NCBI RefSeq assembly: GCF_024339125.1
Contig: NZ_CP101417.1
Coordinates: 3,049,001 to 3,113,000 of the forward strand
DNA length: 64,000 bases
Direction: 5' to 3'
DNA from: Xanthomonas hortorum
Lineage (GTDB): Bacteria > Pseudomonadota > Gammaproteobacteria > Xanthomonadales > Xanthomonadaceae
The translations under genes and the position numbers were made by a program. Below are positions 9,103 to 18,159 of the stretch, in pieces (position 1 is the first letter of the stretch; the number at the start of each line of letters is the position of its first letter). The notes under the pieces were generated by a model. It searched no databases, was not told where the DNA came from, and saw nothing but the letters and a program-made list of their open reading frames with translations.

Positions 9103-9169
9103 TACGTCCATGTAGGCTCTTACGCGGCATCCATGCCGCGTAAGGTCCCGCGACGGTGAGCGGGCAAGG
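9068..9169. repeat. 25-bp perfect inverted repeat enclosing a second palindrome
   Basis: Arms at 9068-9092 (within the last 69-bp unit) and 9145-9169 are exact reverse complements of 25 bp with a 52-bp spacer. Inside the spacer, 9119-9144 is a second perfect palindrome, CTTACGCGGCAT-CC-ATGCCGCGTAAG in outline. Such nested palindromes are typical of non-autonomous intergenic elements; this one caps the tandem array. Confidence 0.85.
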
Positions 9170-9521
9170 ACCAGTCGAGAGTGTCGGTGTGCATGGTTGC
9201 AAGCAGGGCAAGCAGGGCAAGTAGTGCATGCAGTGCGGCCGTCCGATGATGTGCGGTCTGATCGGCTCCTCTCGATCCGAGCAATGTCACTGCCACTACC
9301 GACATCACTCCACTCGTCAACGAAGGCAGTGTGGCCAGCACGTTGCCGCCATTGCTGCGGCGTTCGAGAGCTTTTGTTAGCCGCTCCAAGTTGCCACCCG
9401 GCCTGTGGGCAATAAGGCACATCACTGCGCCCGCGTGATGTGATGTCATCACGCGCAGGTGTAATAGTCTCCGCCATCGCGTGCGCCTAAGGTGCGCGCA
9501 TCGCACGAGGCCACCGCATCC
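9170..9521. other. Intergenic stretch upstream of the CDF gene
   Basis: No gene is supported here. There is a short run of 9-bp GCAGGGCAA-type repeats near 9206-9228. Just before the CDF gene, two overlapping inverted repeats occur: CACATCAC/GTGATGTG (9418-9442) and TGATGTCATCA (9441-9451). A TAATAG box near 9461 follows and may be a -10 element. Confidence 0.5.
9418..9451. promoter_or_regulatory. Candidate operator before the CDF exporter
   Basis: Overlapping inverted repeats, CACATCAC-N9-GTGATGTG (9418-9442) and TGATGTCATCA (9441-9451), lie about 70-100 bp before the CDF start and just upstream of a possible -10 box. A metal-responsive repressor or activator could bind here. The protein is not identified from sequence. 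Confidence 0.3.
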
Positions 9522-10490
9522 ATGGGACACGACCACAACCACGCACCTAGCGAGATCCGCCACGAGAAACCGTTGTGGTGGGCGCTCGCGCTGACCGCCA
9601 CCTTCCTGTTGGCGGAGGTCATCGGCGCGTTCATCACCAACAGCCTGGCGCTGCTGTCCGACGCCGCGCATATGGCCACCGACACCGTCGGCCTGATGAT
9701 CGCGCTGGTCGCGGTGCGGCTGAGCCGTCGCCCTGCCGATGCGCGTCGCACCTATGGCTATGTGCGCCTGGAGGCGCTCGGCGCGCTGGCCAATGGCGCG
9801 CTGTTGTTCGCAGTCGGCGCTTACATCCTGTGGGAAGCGGCGCAACGCTTTCGCGCGCCGCAGGATATTTCCTCCAGCGGCATGCTGTGGATCGCCGGCT
9901 TCGGCCTGGTGATCAACTTGATCGCGATGAAGCTGCTGCACGCCGGCAGCGGCGAGAGTCTCAACGTCAAGGGTGCCTATCTGGAAGTCTGGAGCGACAT
10001 GCTTGGCTCGGTGGCGGTGATCATCGGCGCGCTGCTGATCCGCTGGACCGGCTGGCAGTGGATCGACCCGGTGCTGGCCGTGCTGATCGGCCTGTGGGTG
10101 CTGCCGCGCACCTGGGTGCTGTTGCGCGAAGCGATCAACGTATTGCTCGAAGGCGTGCCCAAAGGCATCGACCTGCCTCAGGTGCAGCAAGCGCTGAGCA
10201 GTTATCCCGGCGTCGAAGACGTCCACGACCTGCACGTCTGGGCACTGGCCTCCAGCACACCCGCACTCACCGCACACGTGGTGGTCGGCGAAACCACCGA
10301 CCGCGACCGCCTGCGCGACGCGCTCGGCCAACTCCTGCACGAGCGCTTCGAGATCACCCACGTCACCCTGCAGGTGGAAAGCGGCGACTGCGGCACCGAG
10401 CCGTGCGGGACGCCAAGCGTGTCGAAAGGCGCTGCAGAAGACAGCCATCAAGGCCACTCGCACCTGCATGGCGCGCGCCATCATCACTGA
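9522..10490 (+). CDS. Cation diffusion facilitator (Zn/Co/Cd exporter, ZitB/CzcD-like)
   Basis: A 322-residue inner-membrane CDF transporter exporting divalent metal by proton antiport. The N-terminus is His-rich (MGHDHNHAP). Six membrane segments are predicted. The metal site residues are seen as HxxxD in SDAAHMATD (TM2) and D in EVWSDMLGS (TM5). A cytoplasmic C-terminal domain (VEDVHDLHVWAL) ends in a His-rich tail (GHSHLHGARHHH), typical of the Zn-CDF group. I chose ATG 9522 because it begins the conserved His-rich leader. The exact metal is inferred, with zinc most likely. Confidence 0.92.
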   Translation: MGHDHNHAPSEIRHEKPLWWALALTATFLLAEVIGAFITNSLALLSDAAHMATDTVGLMIALVAVRLSRRPADARRTYGYVRLEALGALANGALLFAVGAYILWEAAQRFRAPQDISSSGMLWIAGFGLVINLIAMKLLHAGSGESLNVKGAYLEVWSDMLGSVAVIIGALLIRWTGWQWIDPVLAVLIGLWVLPRTWVLLREAINVLLEGVPKGIDLPQVQQALSSYPGVEDVHDLHVWALASSTPALTAHVVVGETTDRDRLRDALGQLLHERFEITHVTLQVESGDCGTEPCGTPSVSKGAAEDSHQGHSHLHGARHHH

Positions 10491-10512
10491 TGGGTAGTGT
10501 GGTGCTCCAAAC

Positions 10513-10541
10513 AAAAAAGGCCGCCAATGGTGGCCTTTTTT
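10513..10541. terminator. Bidirectional intrinsic terminator
   Basis: AAAAAAGGCCGCCA/TGGTGGCCTTTTTT forms a GC-rich stem with A-run and T-run on either side. It sits between the CDF gene (ends 10490, plus) and the beta-oxidation gene (ends 10563, minus) and can terminate both. Confidence 0.9.
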
Positions 10542-10562
10542 GTTATCGGATTTGAGACAAAA

Positions 10563-12644
10563 TCACACCACCGCCTCACGCAACAACGGCGAATCCCAAC
10601 CTGGGCGCGGCGCGAAACGATCGCCGTAACGCGCATGCAGTGCCTGCAACCGTTCCAGCAGCGCGTCGGCGCCGACACTGCGGATGTGCTGGATCGGGCC
10701 GCCACGGAACGGGGCAAAGCCGGTGCCGAAGATGACGCCGGCATCGAGCAGATCCGCATCGGCTACCACGCCGTCGTGCAGGCAGGCGACCGCTTCGTTG
10801 AGCAGCGGCAGGATCAAGCGGCCCTCCAGATCCGCCGGCACCGCGTAGCCGCTGGCGACCTCGGGTTTGACCGCGCGCCCGTTCTCCCACTTGTACAAGC
10901 CCTGGCCGTCCTTCTTGCCGCGCTTGCCTGCTTCCACCGTGGCCAGCGCTGCGGGAATCGGCAGGTGCAGAAAGGGCGCGAGTTCCGCACCTACGCCTGC
11001 AGCAATGTCCAGCCCCACCGTATCGATCAGTTCGATCGGTCCCATCGGCATGCCGAACTTCACTGCGGTCTTGTCCAGTACCGGGCCCGGCACGCCTTCG
11101 GCATACGCGGTGGCCGCTTCGAGCAGATACGGGAACAGCACGCGATTGACCAGGAAACCGGGTGTGCCCGCCACCGGCACCGGGAACTTGTCCAGCGCCT
11201 TGCAGAACGCCGCCAGGCGCGCGACGTTGGCCGGATCCAGCCCGTCGTGCTGCACGATTTCCACCAGCGGCATCATCGATACCGGATTGAAGTAGTGCAG
11301 GCCGGCAAACTGCGCCGGGCGCTGGATATGCCCGCGGAGCTCGGTCAACGGAATCGACGAGGTATTGGTGGTCAGCAAGGCATCGGGCTTGAGCTGCGGC
11401 TCGATGGACTGATACAGCTCGCGCTTGGCCTGCGGGTTCTCGATGATCGCTTCGATCACCAGGTCCGCCTGCGCCACGCCCGCGCCGGCCAGGTCGCCAC
11501 GCAGGCGCGCCGCCACCGCCGGCCGCTTGGCCTCGTCCTTGACGCGCTTGGCGAACAACTCGCCGCCGCGGCCCAGCGCCGTATCGATGAAGCGCTGCTC
11601 GCGATCCTGCAGCGTTACCTCAAAGCCCTTGTACGCCGCCCAGGCCGCGATATCGCCGCCCATCACGCCGGCACCGATCACATGCACATGGCGGATAGGG
11701 GCCAGCGCCGCAGCGCCAGCGTCCTTGCCGCCTAGCGCTTTCAGGCGCTCGGTGAGGAAGAAGATGCGGATCAGATTGCGCGCGGTCGGCGTGCTGGCGA
11801 GTTTCACCACCGCATTGCGCTCGGCGGCCAGGCGCGCCTGGATGCCACTGCCACCGGCGCGTTCCCACACGTTGATCAACGCATACGGCGCCGGGTAATG
11901 CTCCTTGCGCGCCTTGCGTGCGACCTGTTTGCGCATCTGTGGCGCCAGCAGCTTGCGCGCAATCAAGGTGTTGGTGGCCCACGCAGTGGCGCGTTGTTTG
12001 AACGGGCGCTTGCTGCCGGTGAGCGCCAGTGCGGCGGCGACATCCACCAGCACCGCAGGCGCGGCGACCTTGTCGACCAGGCCCATCGCGCGCGCGGCCT
12101 TGGCCGACACGGTGCGGCCGGTCAGCATCAGATCCATCGCCGCCGGCGCACCGATCAAGCGCGGCAAGCGGGCGCTGCCGCCCCAGCCGGGAAAGATGCC
12201 GAGCTTGGTTTCCGGCAGGCCGATACGCGTACTGCCATCGTCGGAGGCCACCCGATACCGGCACGCCAGCGCGATCTCGGTACCGCCGCCCATGCAGAAG
12301 CCATGAATCGCCGCGACCGTGGGGCAGGGCAGTTCGGCCAGCTTCTGAAACACGCTCTGCCCGCGCTGGATCGCGTCGTTGACGGTGCCTTTGCGGTCGA
12401 ATTCCTGAAATTCCTTGAGGTCGGCGCCGGCGATAAAGCCGTTGGCCTTGCCCGAGCGCAGCACCACGCCCTTGGGCGGCTCCAGTGCCAGTCGTTCGAT
12501 CAGCGCGCCCAGTTCGAGCAGCACCTCCTGCGAAAACGCGTTGACCGGTGCACCTTGGCGATCAAGGCTGAGCACGACCACGCCGTCCTCGCGCAGGTCG
12601 GCCTGCCAATGGCTGAATCGGAGCCCGTCGAAACCTGGAAGCAT
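10563..12644 (-). CDS. Enoyl-CoA hydratase/3-hydroxyacyl-CoA dehydrogenase multienzyme (FadJ/FadB-like)
   Basis: A 693-residue bifunctional fatty-acid oxidation protein. The N-terminal crotonase domain (about 1-200) carries FIAGADLKEF, IHGFCMGGGTEIALACRYRV and LPETKLGIFPGWGGSARLPR with both catalytic Glu. A 3-hydroxyacyl-CoA dehydrogenase Rossmann domain follows (HVIGAGVMGGDIAAWAA, about 315-330), then TTNTSSIPLTEL and the helical C-terminal domain with HYFNPVSMMPLVEIV. It is slightly shorter than E. coli FadB/FadJ (about 715-730). No thiolase gene is adjacent; a thiolase lies about 31 kb away at 43405-44580. It hydrates 2-enoyl-CoA and oxidises the 3-hydroxyacyl-CoA product. Confidence 0.9.
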   Translation of the reverse strand: MLPGFDGLRFSHWQADLREDGVVVLSLDRQGAPVNAFSQEVLLELGALIERLALEPPKGVVLRSGKANGFIAGADLKEFQEFDRKGTVNDAIQRGQSVFQKLAELPCPTVAAIHGFCMGGGTEIALACRYRVASDDGSTRIGLPETKLGIFPGWGGSARLPRLIGAPAAMDLMLTGRTVSAKAARAMGLVDKVAAPAVLVDVAAALALTGSKRPFKQRATAWATNTLIARKLLAPQMRKQVARKARKEHYPAPYALINVWERAGGSGIQARLAAERNAVVKLASTPTARNLIRIFFLTERLKALGGKDAGAAALAPIRHVHVIGAGVMGGDIAAWAAYKGFEVTLQDREQRFIDTALGRGGELFAKRVKDEAKRPAVAARLRGDLAGAGVAQADLVIEAIIENPQAKRELYQSIEPQLKPDALLTTNTSSIPLTELRGHIQRPAQFAGLHYFNPVSMMPLVEIVQHDGLDPANVARLAAFCKALDKFPVPVAGTPGFLVNRVLFPYLLEAATAYAEGVPGPVLDKTAVKFGMPMGPIELIDTVGLDIAAGVGAELAPFLHLPIPAALATVEAGKRGKKDGQGLYKWENGRAVKPEVASGYAVPADLEGRLILPLLNEAVACLHDGVVADADLLDAGVIFGTGFAPFRGGPIQHIRSVGADALLERLQALHARYGDRFAPRPGWDSPLLREAVV

Positions 12645-12812
12645 GCGTCTGGCCGTCCGGAGATATAAGGAAAGATCGTTATCATCCAGAGGTTGTTTCC
12701 TTCACGTCAAATACCCATACCTGTCGACAGGGCCGCGTGCGCTTGGTGCGAGGCGTCGCCAGCGGCGCATCGGTGCCGCTACCCTGATGCGTGACGATCG
12801 TACGGATCGGTA

Positions 12813-12840
12813 TGAACTTTTCTTTTCAATGGCGGTCTCA
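12813..12840 (+). promoter_or_regulatory. Candidate sigma-E promoter of rpoE
   Basis: TGAACTT (12813-12819), a 16-bp spacer and TCTCA (12836-12840) resemble the sigma-E consensus GGAACTT-N15/17-TCnnA. It lies 40 bp before the chosen rpoE ATG, consistent with autoregulation, and it makes the in-frame ATG at 12829 an unlikely start because that codon falls inside the promoter. Confidence 0.5.
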
Positions 12841-12879
12841 TTGCCCGACTTCGGTGGGCTGACAGGAGTGCGGCCCGAC

Positions 12880-13500
12880 ATGGCCGGAGTCGATACACCT
12901 CAGGAGTTGGACCTGGAATTGGTCCGGCGTGTGCAGCGCGGAGAGAGCGCAGCGTTCGATGTGCTGGTGCGCAAATACCAGCACCGCATCGTTGCGTTGA
13001 TCGGGCGCTACATCGCCGATTGGAGCGAATGTCAGGACGTGGCCCAGGATACGTTTGTGCGCGCCTACCGCGCGATCAACAGTTTCCGCGGCGATTCGCA
13101 GTTCTATACATGGTTGCACCGAATTGCCGTGAACACTGCCAAGAACCATCTGGTTGCGCACAACCGCCGTCCGCCCACCGACGACATCGAGATCAGCGAT
13201 GCCGAGCAGTTCGATGGGGCGACCCGCTTGCGCGACACCGATACCCCGGAGCGCGAATTGATGCGACAGGAGTTGGAACAAACGGTGATGCGTGCGGTCC
13301 AAGCCTTGCCGGAAGAACTCCGGTCGGCCATCACCCTGCGCGAGGTGGATGGGCTGAGCTACGACGAAATCGCGCGAAAAATGGATTGCCCGATCGGAAC
13401 GGTGCGCTCGCGCATCTTCCGGGCGCGCGAGGCCATCGACATCGAGCTGCGGCCTCTGCTGGAGACCGAAAGCGCTACCCGTGAGCGACACCGCGTATGA
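12880..13500 (+). CDS. rpoE: ECF sigma factor, RpoE/AlgU type
   Basis: A 206-residue extracytoplasmic-function sigma factor controlling the envelope stress response. Region 2 spans about 10-90 (FDVLVRKYQHRIVALIGRY, DVAQDTFVRAYRAINSF, FYTWLHRIAVNTAKNHL). Region 4 spans about 135-195 (LPEELRSAITLREVDGLSY, GTVRSRIFRAREAI). The sequence matches the RpoE/AlgU branch (start MAGVDTPQELDLELVRRVQRGE-like). I chose ATG 12880; in-frame GTG 12868 and ATG 12829 would lengthen it by 4 or 17 residues. It is followed with a 4-bp overlap by its anti-sigma factor and then mucD, the known rpoE-rseA-mucD order. A sigma-E-like promoter is seen upstream. Confidence 0.95.
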   Translation: MAGVDTPQELDLELVRRVQRGESAAFDVLVRKYQHRIVALIGRYIADWSECQDVAQDTFVRAYRAINSFRGDSQFYTWLHRIAVNTAKNHLVAHNRRPPTDDIEISDAEQFDGATRLRDTDTPERELMRQELEQTVMRAVQALPEELRSAITLREVDGLSYDEIARKMDCPIGTVRSRIFRAREAIDIELRPLLETESATRERHRV

Positions 13501-14378
13501 GCCATACCCCTGTGATGTCCACCACCGACAAGTTCGAGCTTCACTATCGCCAGCAGTTGTCTGCGCTGGTGGATGGCGAATTGAACGCCGACGAGTCGCG
13601 CTTCTTGTTGCGCCGTCTGGCGCACGACGACGAGCTGGCCGGTTGCCACGAACGTTGGCAGCTGTGCGGCGATGTGCTGCGCGGCGCAGCCAGTGCGCCT
13701 GCACCGCTGGACTTCGCAGCGCGTGTGCGCACGGCTATTGCCGAGGAGCCCGCTCCACAGGCGCAACCCTCTACGCGCCCGGCGACGCGCTGGCGCTGGG
13801 GTGGTGGCGCGGCGATTGCGGCATCGGTCGCGGCGATCGCCTTGTTCATGGCGCGCGAGCGTTTGCCCGAGACGGCGCGGCCTGCCGCCCAGGTGCCGGT
13901 GTTCGCCTCGGCCGCGCAGATGCCCGCCGCAGTGCAGCCGCCGGCAGCGCCGAAAGCGCCGGCGACACCGGATCCGGCCACACCCGACGAGGGTGTCGCG
14001 CTCGCTGCAGCGGTGCCTGCCGCTGCGCTGGCTTCCACCCGTCGCGGTGCGGCCACGCGCAATCAGCAGGCGGCCCGCAGTGTCGCTGCCCGCCAGCAGC
14101 AGGCGCCGACCCGCATGGTGGCCGCTGCCACGCCGGCACCGGTTGCTCCAGCAGTGCGTCCGGCCACGCCGTCGAACCCGTTCACGCATTCCGAGATGAC
14201 CTTGCAGGCGCGGCCCTGGCCACGCGCGGCCTTGTCCGGCGCTGGCGACAGTCCGCTCAATGCCAGCTTCAGTCAAAGCCGCCCGGGCCCGGCGTTCTAT
14301 CCGTTCGAGCCTGCGCCGCAAGCGATTGCCAGCCCGGCAGCGAGCCGGCCGCTGCCGGTGCAGCCGCCGCAAGACTGA
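13497..14378 (+). CDS. rseA: Anti-sigma-E factor, RseA/MucA-like
   Basis: A 293-residue single-pass inner-membrane protein that holds RpoE inactive. The cytoplasmic N-terminal RseA domain (about 10-85) has QLSALVDGELNADESRFLLRRL. One membrane segment lies at about 102-118. A long, low-complexity Ala/Pro-rich periplasmic part follows, much less conserved than in E. coli RseA. Regulated proteolysis in the periplasm is the family mechanism. The start ATG overlaps the rpoE stop by 4 bp; an internal ATG at 13515 is an alternative. Next is mucD after 109 bp. Confidence 0.88.
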   Translation: MSHTPVMSTTDKFELHYRQQLSALVDGELNADESRFLLRRLAHDDELAGCHERWQLCGDVLRGAASAPAPLDFAARVRTAIAEEPAPQAQPSTRPATRWRWGGGAAIAASVAAIALFMARERLPETARPAAQVPVFASAAQMPAAVQPPAAPKAPATPDPATPDEGVALAAAVPAAALASTRRGAATRNQQAARSVAARQQQAPTRMVAAATPAPVAPAVRPATPSNPFTHSEMTLQARPWPRAALSGAGDSPLNASFSQSRPGPAFYPFEPAPQAIASPAASRPLPVQPPQD

Positions 14379-14487
14379 TCCCGCCGCCGACCTTCATCGG
14401 TTTGGCGTCCTCCCTTCCGTTATCGTGCCGGACCCCTGCAAAGGCAGGGGCTTTGGCCCCTGTCGCCCTGCCATCGGAGGCAACCTG

Positions 14488-16074
14488 ATGAACCATCGCA
14501 TCCGCACCCAGATGTTCGGCCTGATCGCCATGACCCTGCCGCTGGCCGCTTGCGCGCAGCAGCCTGCGCCCGCCGCCAAGGACGCCGCACCGATTGCCGC
14601 CAACCGCAGCGCCACGCCGGCGCCGCAGCTGGTGGCGGGCCTGCCGGACTTCACCAATCTGGTCGAACAGGTCGGCCCGGGCGTGGTCAATATCGAAACC
14701 ACCATCACCCGCAAGGACGCCATGGCGCGCCAGCGGCGCGGTGGGCCGGGTGGGCAGGACGGCGGCGCGATGCCGGGCGATGAGCAGATGCCGGAGTTCT
14801 TCCGCCGCTTCTTCGGGCCGGATTTCCAGATGCCGGGCGGGCCGCGCCAGGGGCCGGGTGGCCCAGGGCAGGGCGATGACGATGGCGGCATTGCCGGCAA
14901 GTCGATGGGCTCGGGCTTCATCATTTCGGCCGACGGCTATGTGCTGACCAACCATCACGTGGTCGATGGCGCCAGCGAAGTGACCGTCAAGCTGACCGAC
15001 CGGCGCGAGTTCAAGGCCAAGGTGGTCGGCAGCGACGAGCAGTTCGATGTGGCGCTGCTCAAGATCGAGGCCAAGGGCCTGCCAACGGTGCGCCTGGGCG
15101 ATTCCAATTCGCTTAAGCCGGGCCAGTGGGTGGTGGCGATCGGCTCGCCGTTCGGGCTGGATCACTCGGTCACCGCCGGTATCGTCAGTGCCATCGGCCG
15201 CAGCAACCCGTATGCGGATCAGCGCTACGTGCCCTTCATCCAGACCGACGTGGCGATCAATCAGGGCAACTCCGGTGGCCCGCTGCTCAACACGCGTGGC
15301 GAAGTGGTCGGCATCAACTCGCAGATCTTCTCCGCCTCGGGCGGCTACATGGGGATCAGTTTTGCGATCCCGATCGATCTGGCTTTCAGTGCCGCCGAAC
15401 AGATCAAGGCCACCGGCCATGTGAGTCGCGGCATGCTGGGTGTGGCGGTCGGCCCGATCGATTCGCTCAAGGCGCAGGGCCTTAGCCTGCCGGACACGCG
15501 CGGCGCGCTGGTCAACGACATTCCCGCCGGCAGCCCGGCCGCCAAGGCCGGGATCGAAGTGGGCGATGTGATCACCGCCGTCAACGGCAAGCCGATCGAT
15601 GTCTTCAGCGATCTGCCGCCGATGATCGGCCTGATGGCGCCGGGCACCAAGGTCAACCTGGACGTGTTGCGCGATGGCAAGCCGCGCAAGGTAGCTGTCA
15701 CCCTGGCGACGCTGGACAACCCGGCCGGCAACGCCGCACCGCGCACCGCTGCCGACGACAGCAAGCCCAGCGCACCGGCCAGTGTGGAACTGCTCGGGCT
15801 GCAGCTCGCCGATCTGACCGCCGCCGAGCGCAGTCGCCTGGGCCTGGAAGCGGGCGAGGGCGTGCGCATCGCCTCGGTCACTGGCGCGGCAGCGCGCAGC
15901 ACCCAGCCGCCGCTGTCGCCGGGCTTGATCATCGCGCGTGTCGGTCGCACCAAGGTCGGCAGCGTCGCCGACATCAACCGCGCGCTGGCCAGTGTCAAGA
16001 AGGGCGATGTGGTCATGTTGCTGGTCACTGACGGCAAGGCGACCAGCTATGTCGCTTTGAAGGCTGGCGGCTGA
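14488..16074 (+). CDS. mucD: DegP/MucD-family periplasmic serine protease with two PDZ domains
   Basis: A 528-residue HtrA-family protease/chaperone for misfolded envelope proteins. The trypsin-like domain shows the catalytic triad: His in TNHHVVDGA, Asp in DEQFDVALLKI and Ser in QGNSGGPLLN. Two PDZ domains follow (about 320-420 and 430-528). The start ATG 14488 has a CGGAGG ribosome site 7-8 bp upstream. The leader ends in a lipobox-like LPLAAC, so it may be a lipoprotein rather than soluble. An insert rich in Gly, Pro, Met and Asp (about 75-135) precedes the protease core, in the position of the DegP LA loop. It is the third gene of the rpoE operon. Confidence 0.93.
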   Translation: MNHRIRTQMFGLIAMTLPLAACAQQPAPAAKDAAPIAANRSATPAPQLVAGLPDFTNLVEQVGPGVVNIETTITRKDAMARQRRGGPGGQDGGAMPGDEQMPEFFRRFFGPDFQMPGGPRQGPGGPGQGDDDGGIAGKSMGSGFIISADGYVLTNHHVVDGASEVTVKLTDRREFKAKVVGSDEQFDVALLKIEAKGLPTVRLGDSNSLKPGQWVVAIGSPFGLDHSVTAGIVSAIGRSNPYADQRYVPFIQTDVAINQGNSGGPLLNTRGEVVGINSQIFSASGGYMGISFAIPIDLAFSAAEQIKATGHVSRGMLGVAVGPIDSLKAQGLSLPDTRGALVNDIPAGSPAAKAGIEVGDVITAVNGKPIDVFSDLPPMIGLMAPGTKVNLDVLRDGKPRKVAVTLATLDNPAGNAAPRTAADDSKPSAPASVELLGLQLADLTAAERSRLGLEAGEGVRIASVTGAAARSTQPPLSPGLIIARVGRTKVGSVADINRALASVKKGDVVMLLVTDGKATSYVALKAGG

Positions 16075-16081
16075 GGGCGGC

Positions 16082-16196
16082 CGGGATTCGGGATTGGTGA
16101 TTCGGGATTGACAAGAGCAGGCTCCCGCTCGCGGGTGCTTGCTCTTGCTCTGCCTTTTCGAATCCCCAATCCCTACTCCCTAATCCCTGCCCCAAA
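16082..16196. repeat. GGGATTCGGGATT intergenic repeat, locus 1
   Basis: Two direct copies of the (A)TTCGGGATTG motif at 16085-16110 are followed about 50 bp later by inverted versions (CGAATCCCCAATCCC, TAATCCC) at 16159-16188, giving an inverted-repeat element between mucD and lepA. Two more loci of this family lie at 18058-18142 and 25300-25440. Confidence 0.75.
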
Positions 16197-16249
16197 GCGT
16201 GCGATAATGCTGCGTTACCCTGACGACGGCACCGCCGGCGCCCACCTCA

Positions 16250-18055
16250 ATGTCCTCAGATTCAATGCGGAATATCCGCAACTTCTCCATCATCGCCCAC
16301 GTCGACCACGGGAAATCCACCCTGGCCGACCGGATCATCCAGCTGTGCGGCGGCCTTCAGGCGCGCGAGATGGAAGCCCAGGTGCTCGACTCCAATCCGA
16401 TCGAGCGCGAGCGTGGCATCACGATCAAGGCGCAGTCGGTGTCCTTGCCCTACACGGCCAAGGACGGGCAGGTCTACCAACTGAACTTCATCGACACCCC
16501 CGGGCATGTGGACTTCTCCTATGAAGTCAGCCGCTCGCTGGCCGCGTGCGAAGGTGCGTTGCTGGTGGTGGATGCGGCCCAGGGCGTGGAAGCGCAATCG
16601 GTCGCCAATTGCTATACCGCGGTCGAGCAGGGCCTGGAAGTGGTGCCGGTGCTCAACAAGATCGACCTGCCCACCGCCGACATCGAGCGCGCCAAGGCCG
16701 AGATCGAAGCGGTGATCGGCATCGATGCCGAAGACGCGGTGGCGGTCAGTGCCAAGACCGGCTTCAACGTCGATCTGGTGCTGGAAGCGATCGTGCAGCG
16801 CATTCCGCCGCCCAAGCCGCGCGATACCGACAAGCTGCAGGCGCTGATCATCGACTCCTGGTTCGACAACTACCTGGGCGTGGTCTCGCTGGTGCGCGTG
16901 ATGCAGGGCGAGATCAAGCCGGGCAGCAAGATCCTGGTGATGTCCACCGGCCGCACCCATCTGGTCGACAAGGTCGGCGTGTTCACCCCCAAGCGCAAGG
17001 AATTGCCCGCGTTGGGCGCCGGCGAAGTGGGCTGGATCAACGCCTCGATCAAGGATGTGCACGGCGCACCGGTCGGCGATACCTTGACCCTGGCGGCCGA
17101 CCCGGCACCGCATGCGCTGCCCGGTTTCCAGGAAATGCAGCCGCGCGTGTTCGCCGGCCTGTTCCCTGTCGATGCCGAGGATTATCCGGACCTGCGCGAA
17201 GCGCTGGACAAGTTGCGTCTGAACGATGCGGCGCTGCGTTTCGAGCCGGAAAGTTCCGAGGCGATGGGCTTCGGCTTCCGCTGCGGTTTCCTGGGCATGC
17301 TGCACATGGAAATCGTGCAGGAGCGGCTGGAGCGCGAGTACAACCTCAATCTGATCTCGACCGCGCCGACCGTGGTCTATGAAGTGCTCAAGACCGACGG
17401 CAGCGTGATCCCGATGGACAATCCGTCCAAGCTGCCGCCGTTGAACCATGTGGAGGAGATCCGCGAGCCGATCATCCGCGCCAACATCCTCACCCCGCCC
17501 GATTACGTCGGCAACATCATCACCTTGTGCGAAGAAAAGCGCGGCAGCCAGATCGGTATCAATTATCTGGGCAGCCAGGTGCAGATCAGCTACGAGTTGC
17601 CGATGGCCGAAGTGGTGCTGGATTTCTTCGACAAGCTCAAGTCGGTCTCGCGCGGTTACGCCTCGCTGGATTATCACTTCCTGCGTTTCGATGCCGGCCC
17701 GTTCGTACGTGTGGACACGCTGATCAACGGCGACAAGGTCGACGCGCTGAGCATCATCGTGCACCGCAGCTACGCCGATCGGCGCGGCCGCGAACTGTGC
17801 GAGAAGATGAAGGAATTGATCCCGCGGCAGATGTTCGACGTGGCAATTCAAGCCGCCGTCGGCGCGCAGATCATCTCGCGCTCCACGGTCAAGGCGATGC
17901 GCAAGAACGTGTTGGCCAAGTGCTATGGTGGCGACGTTTCGCGCAAGAAAAAGCTGCTGGAAAAGCAGAAAGAAGGCAAGAAGCGCATGAAGCAGGTCGG
18001 CCGCGTGGAGATTCCGCAGGAGGCCTTCCTGGCTGTGCTGCAGATGGATAAGTAG
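16250..18055 (+). CDS. lepA: Elongation factor 4 (ribosomal back-translocase GTPase)
   Basis: A 601-residue translational GTPase. All G-motifs are seen near the N-terminus: G1 [10 protein letters not shown]2 RGITIK, G3 DTPGHVDF, G4 NKID and G5 SAK. EF-G-like domains and the LepA-specific C-terminal domain follow ([20 protein letters not shown] near 560-580). It acts on stalled or mistranslocated ribosomes. I use ATG 16250; ATG 16265 ([12 protein letters not shown]) is closer to the E. coli start. Neither has a clear Shine-Dalgarno. It precedes lepB, as in most proteobacteria, with a repeat element between. Confidence 0.97.
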   Translation: MSSDSMRNIRNFSIIAHVDHGKSTLADRIIQLCGGLQAREMEAQVLDSNPIERERGITIKAQSVSLPYTAKDGQVYQLNFIDTPGHVDFSYEVSRSLAACEGALLVVDAAQGVEAQSVANCYTAVEQGLEVVPVLNKIDLPTADIERAKAEIEAVIGIDAEDAVAVSAKTGFNVDLVLEAIVQRIPPPKPRDTDKLQALIIDSWFDNYLGVVSLVRVMQGEIKPGSKILVMSTGRTHLVDKVGVFTPKRKELPALGAGEVGWINASIKDVHGAPVGDTLTLAADPAPHALPGFQEMQPRVFAGLFPVDAEDYPDLREALDKLRLNDAALRFEPESSEAMGFGFRCGFLGMLHMEIVQERLEREYNLNLISTAPTVVYEVLKTDGSVIPMDNPSKLPPLNHVEEIREPIIRANILTPPDYVGNIITLCEEKRGSQIGINYLGSQVQISYELPMAEVVLDFFDKLKSVSRGYASLDYHFLRFDAGPFVRVDTLINGDKVDALSIIVHRSYADRRGRELCEKMKELIPRQMFDVAIQAAVGAQIISRSTVKAMRKNVLAKCYGGDVSRKKKLLEKQKEGKKRMKQVGRVEIPQEAFLAVLQMDK

Positions 18056-18057
18056 CA

Positions 18058-18142
18058 GGGATTTGGGATGCGTGATTCGGGATTGGCAACGACGCGCCAG
18101 CCCTGAGCTTTTGCGAATCCCCAATCTCCAATCCCGAATCCT
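18058..18142. repeat. GGGATTCGGGATT intergenic repeat, locus 2
   Basis: The second locus of the family fills the 104-bp gap between lepA and lepB. GGGATGCGTGATTCGGGATT is on the left, and inverted GCGAATCCCCAATC plus AATCCCGAATCC are on the right, so transcripts could fold into a hairpin between the two genes. Confidence 0.75.
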
Positions 18143-18159
18143 GTTCCGAAGGAACCCGA

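Noticed and set aside
8519..9229. Long open frames on both strands across the 69-bp repeats
   Set aside because: The frames stay open only because the unit is a multiple of three. They have no ribosome site or recognised protein family, and the minus-strand frame runs into mmsB.
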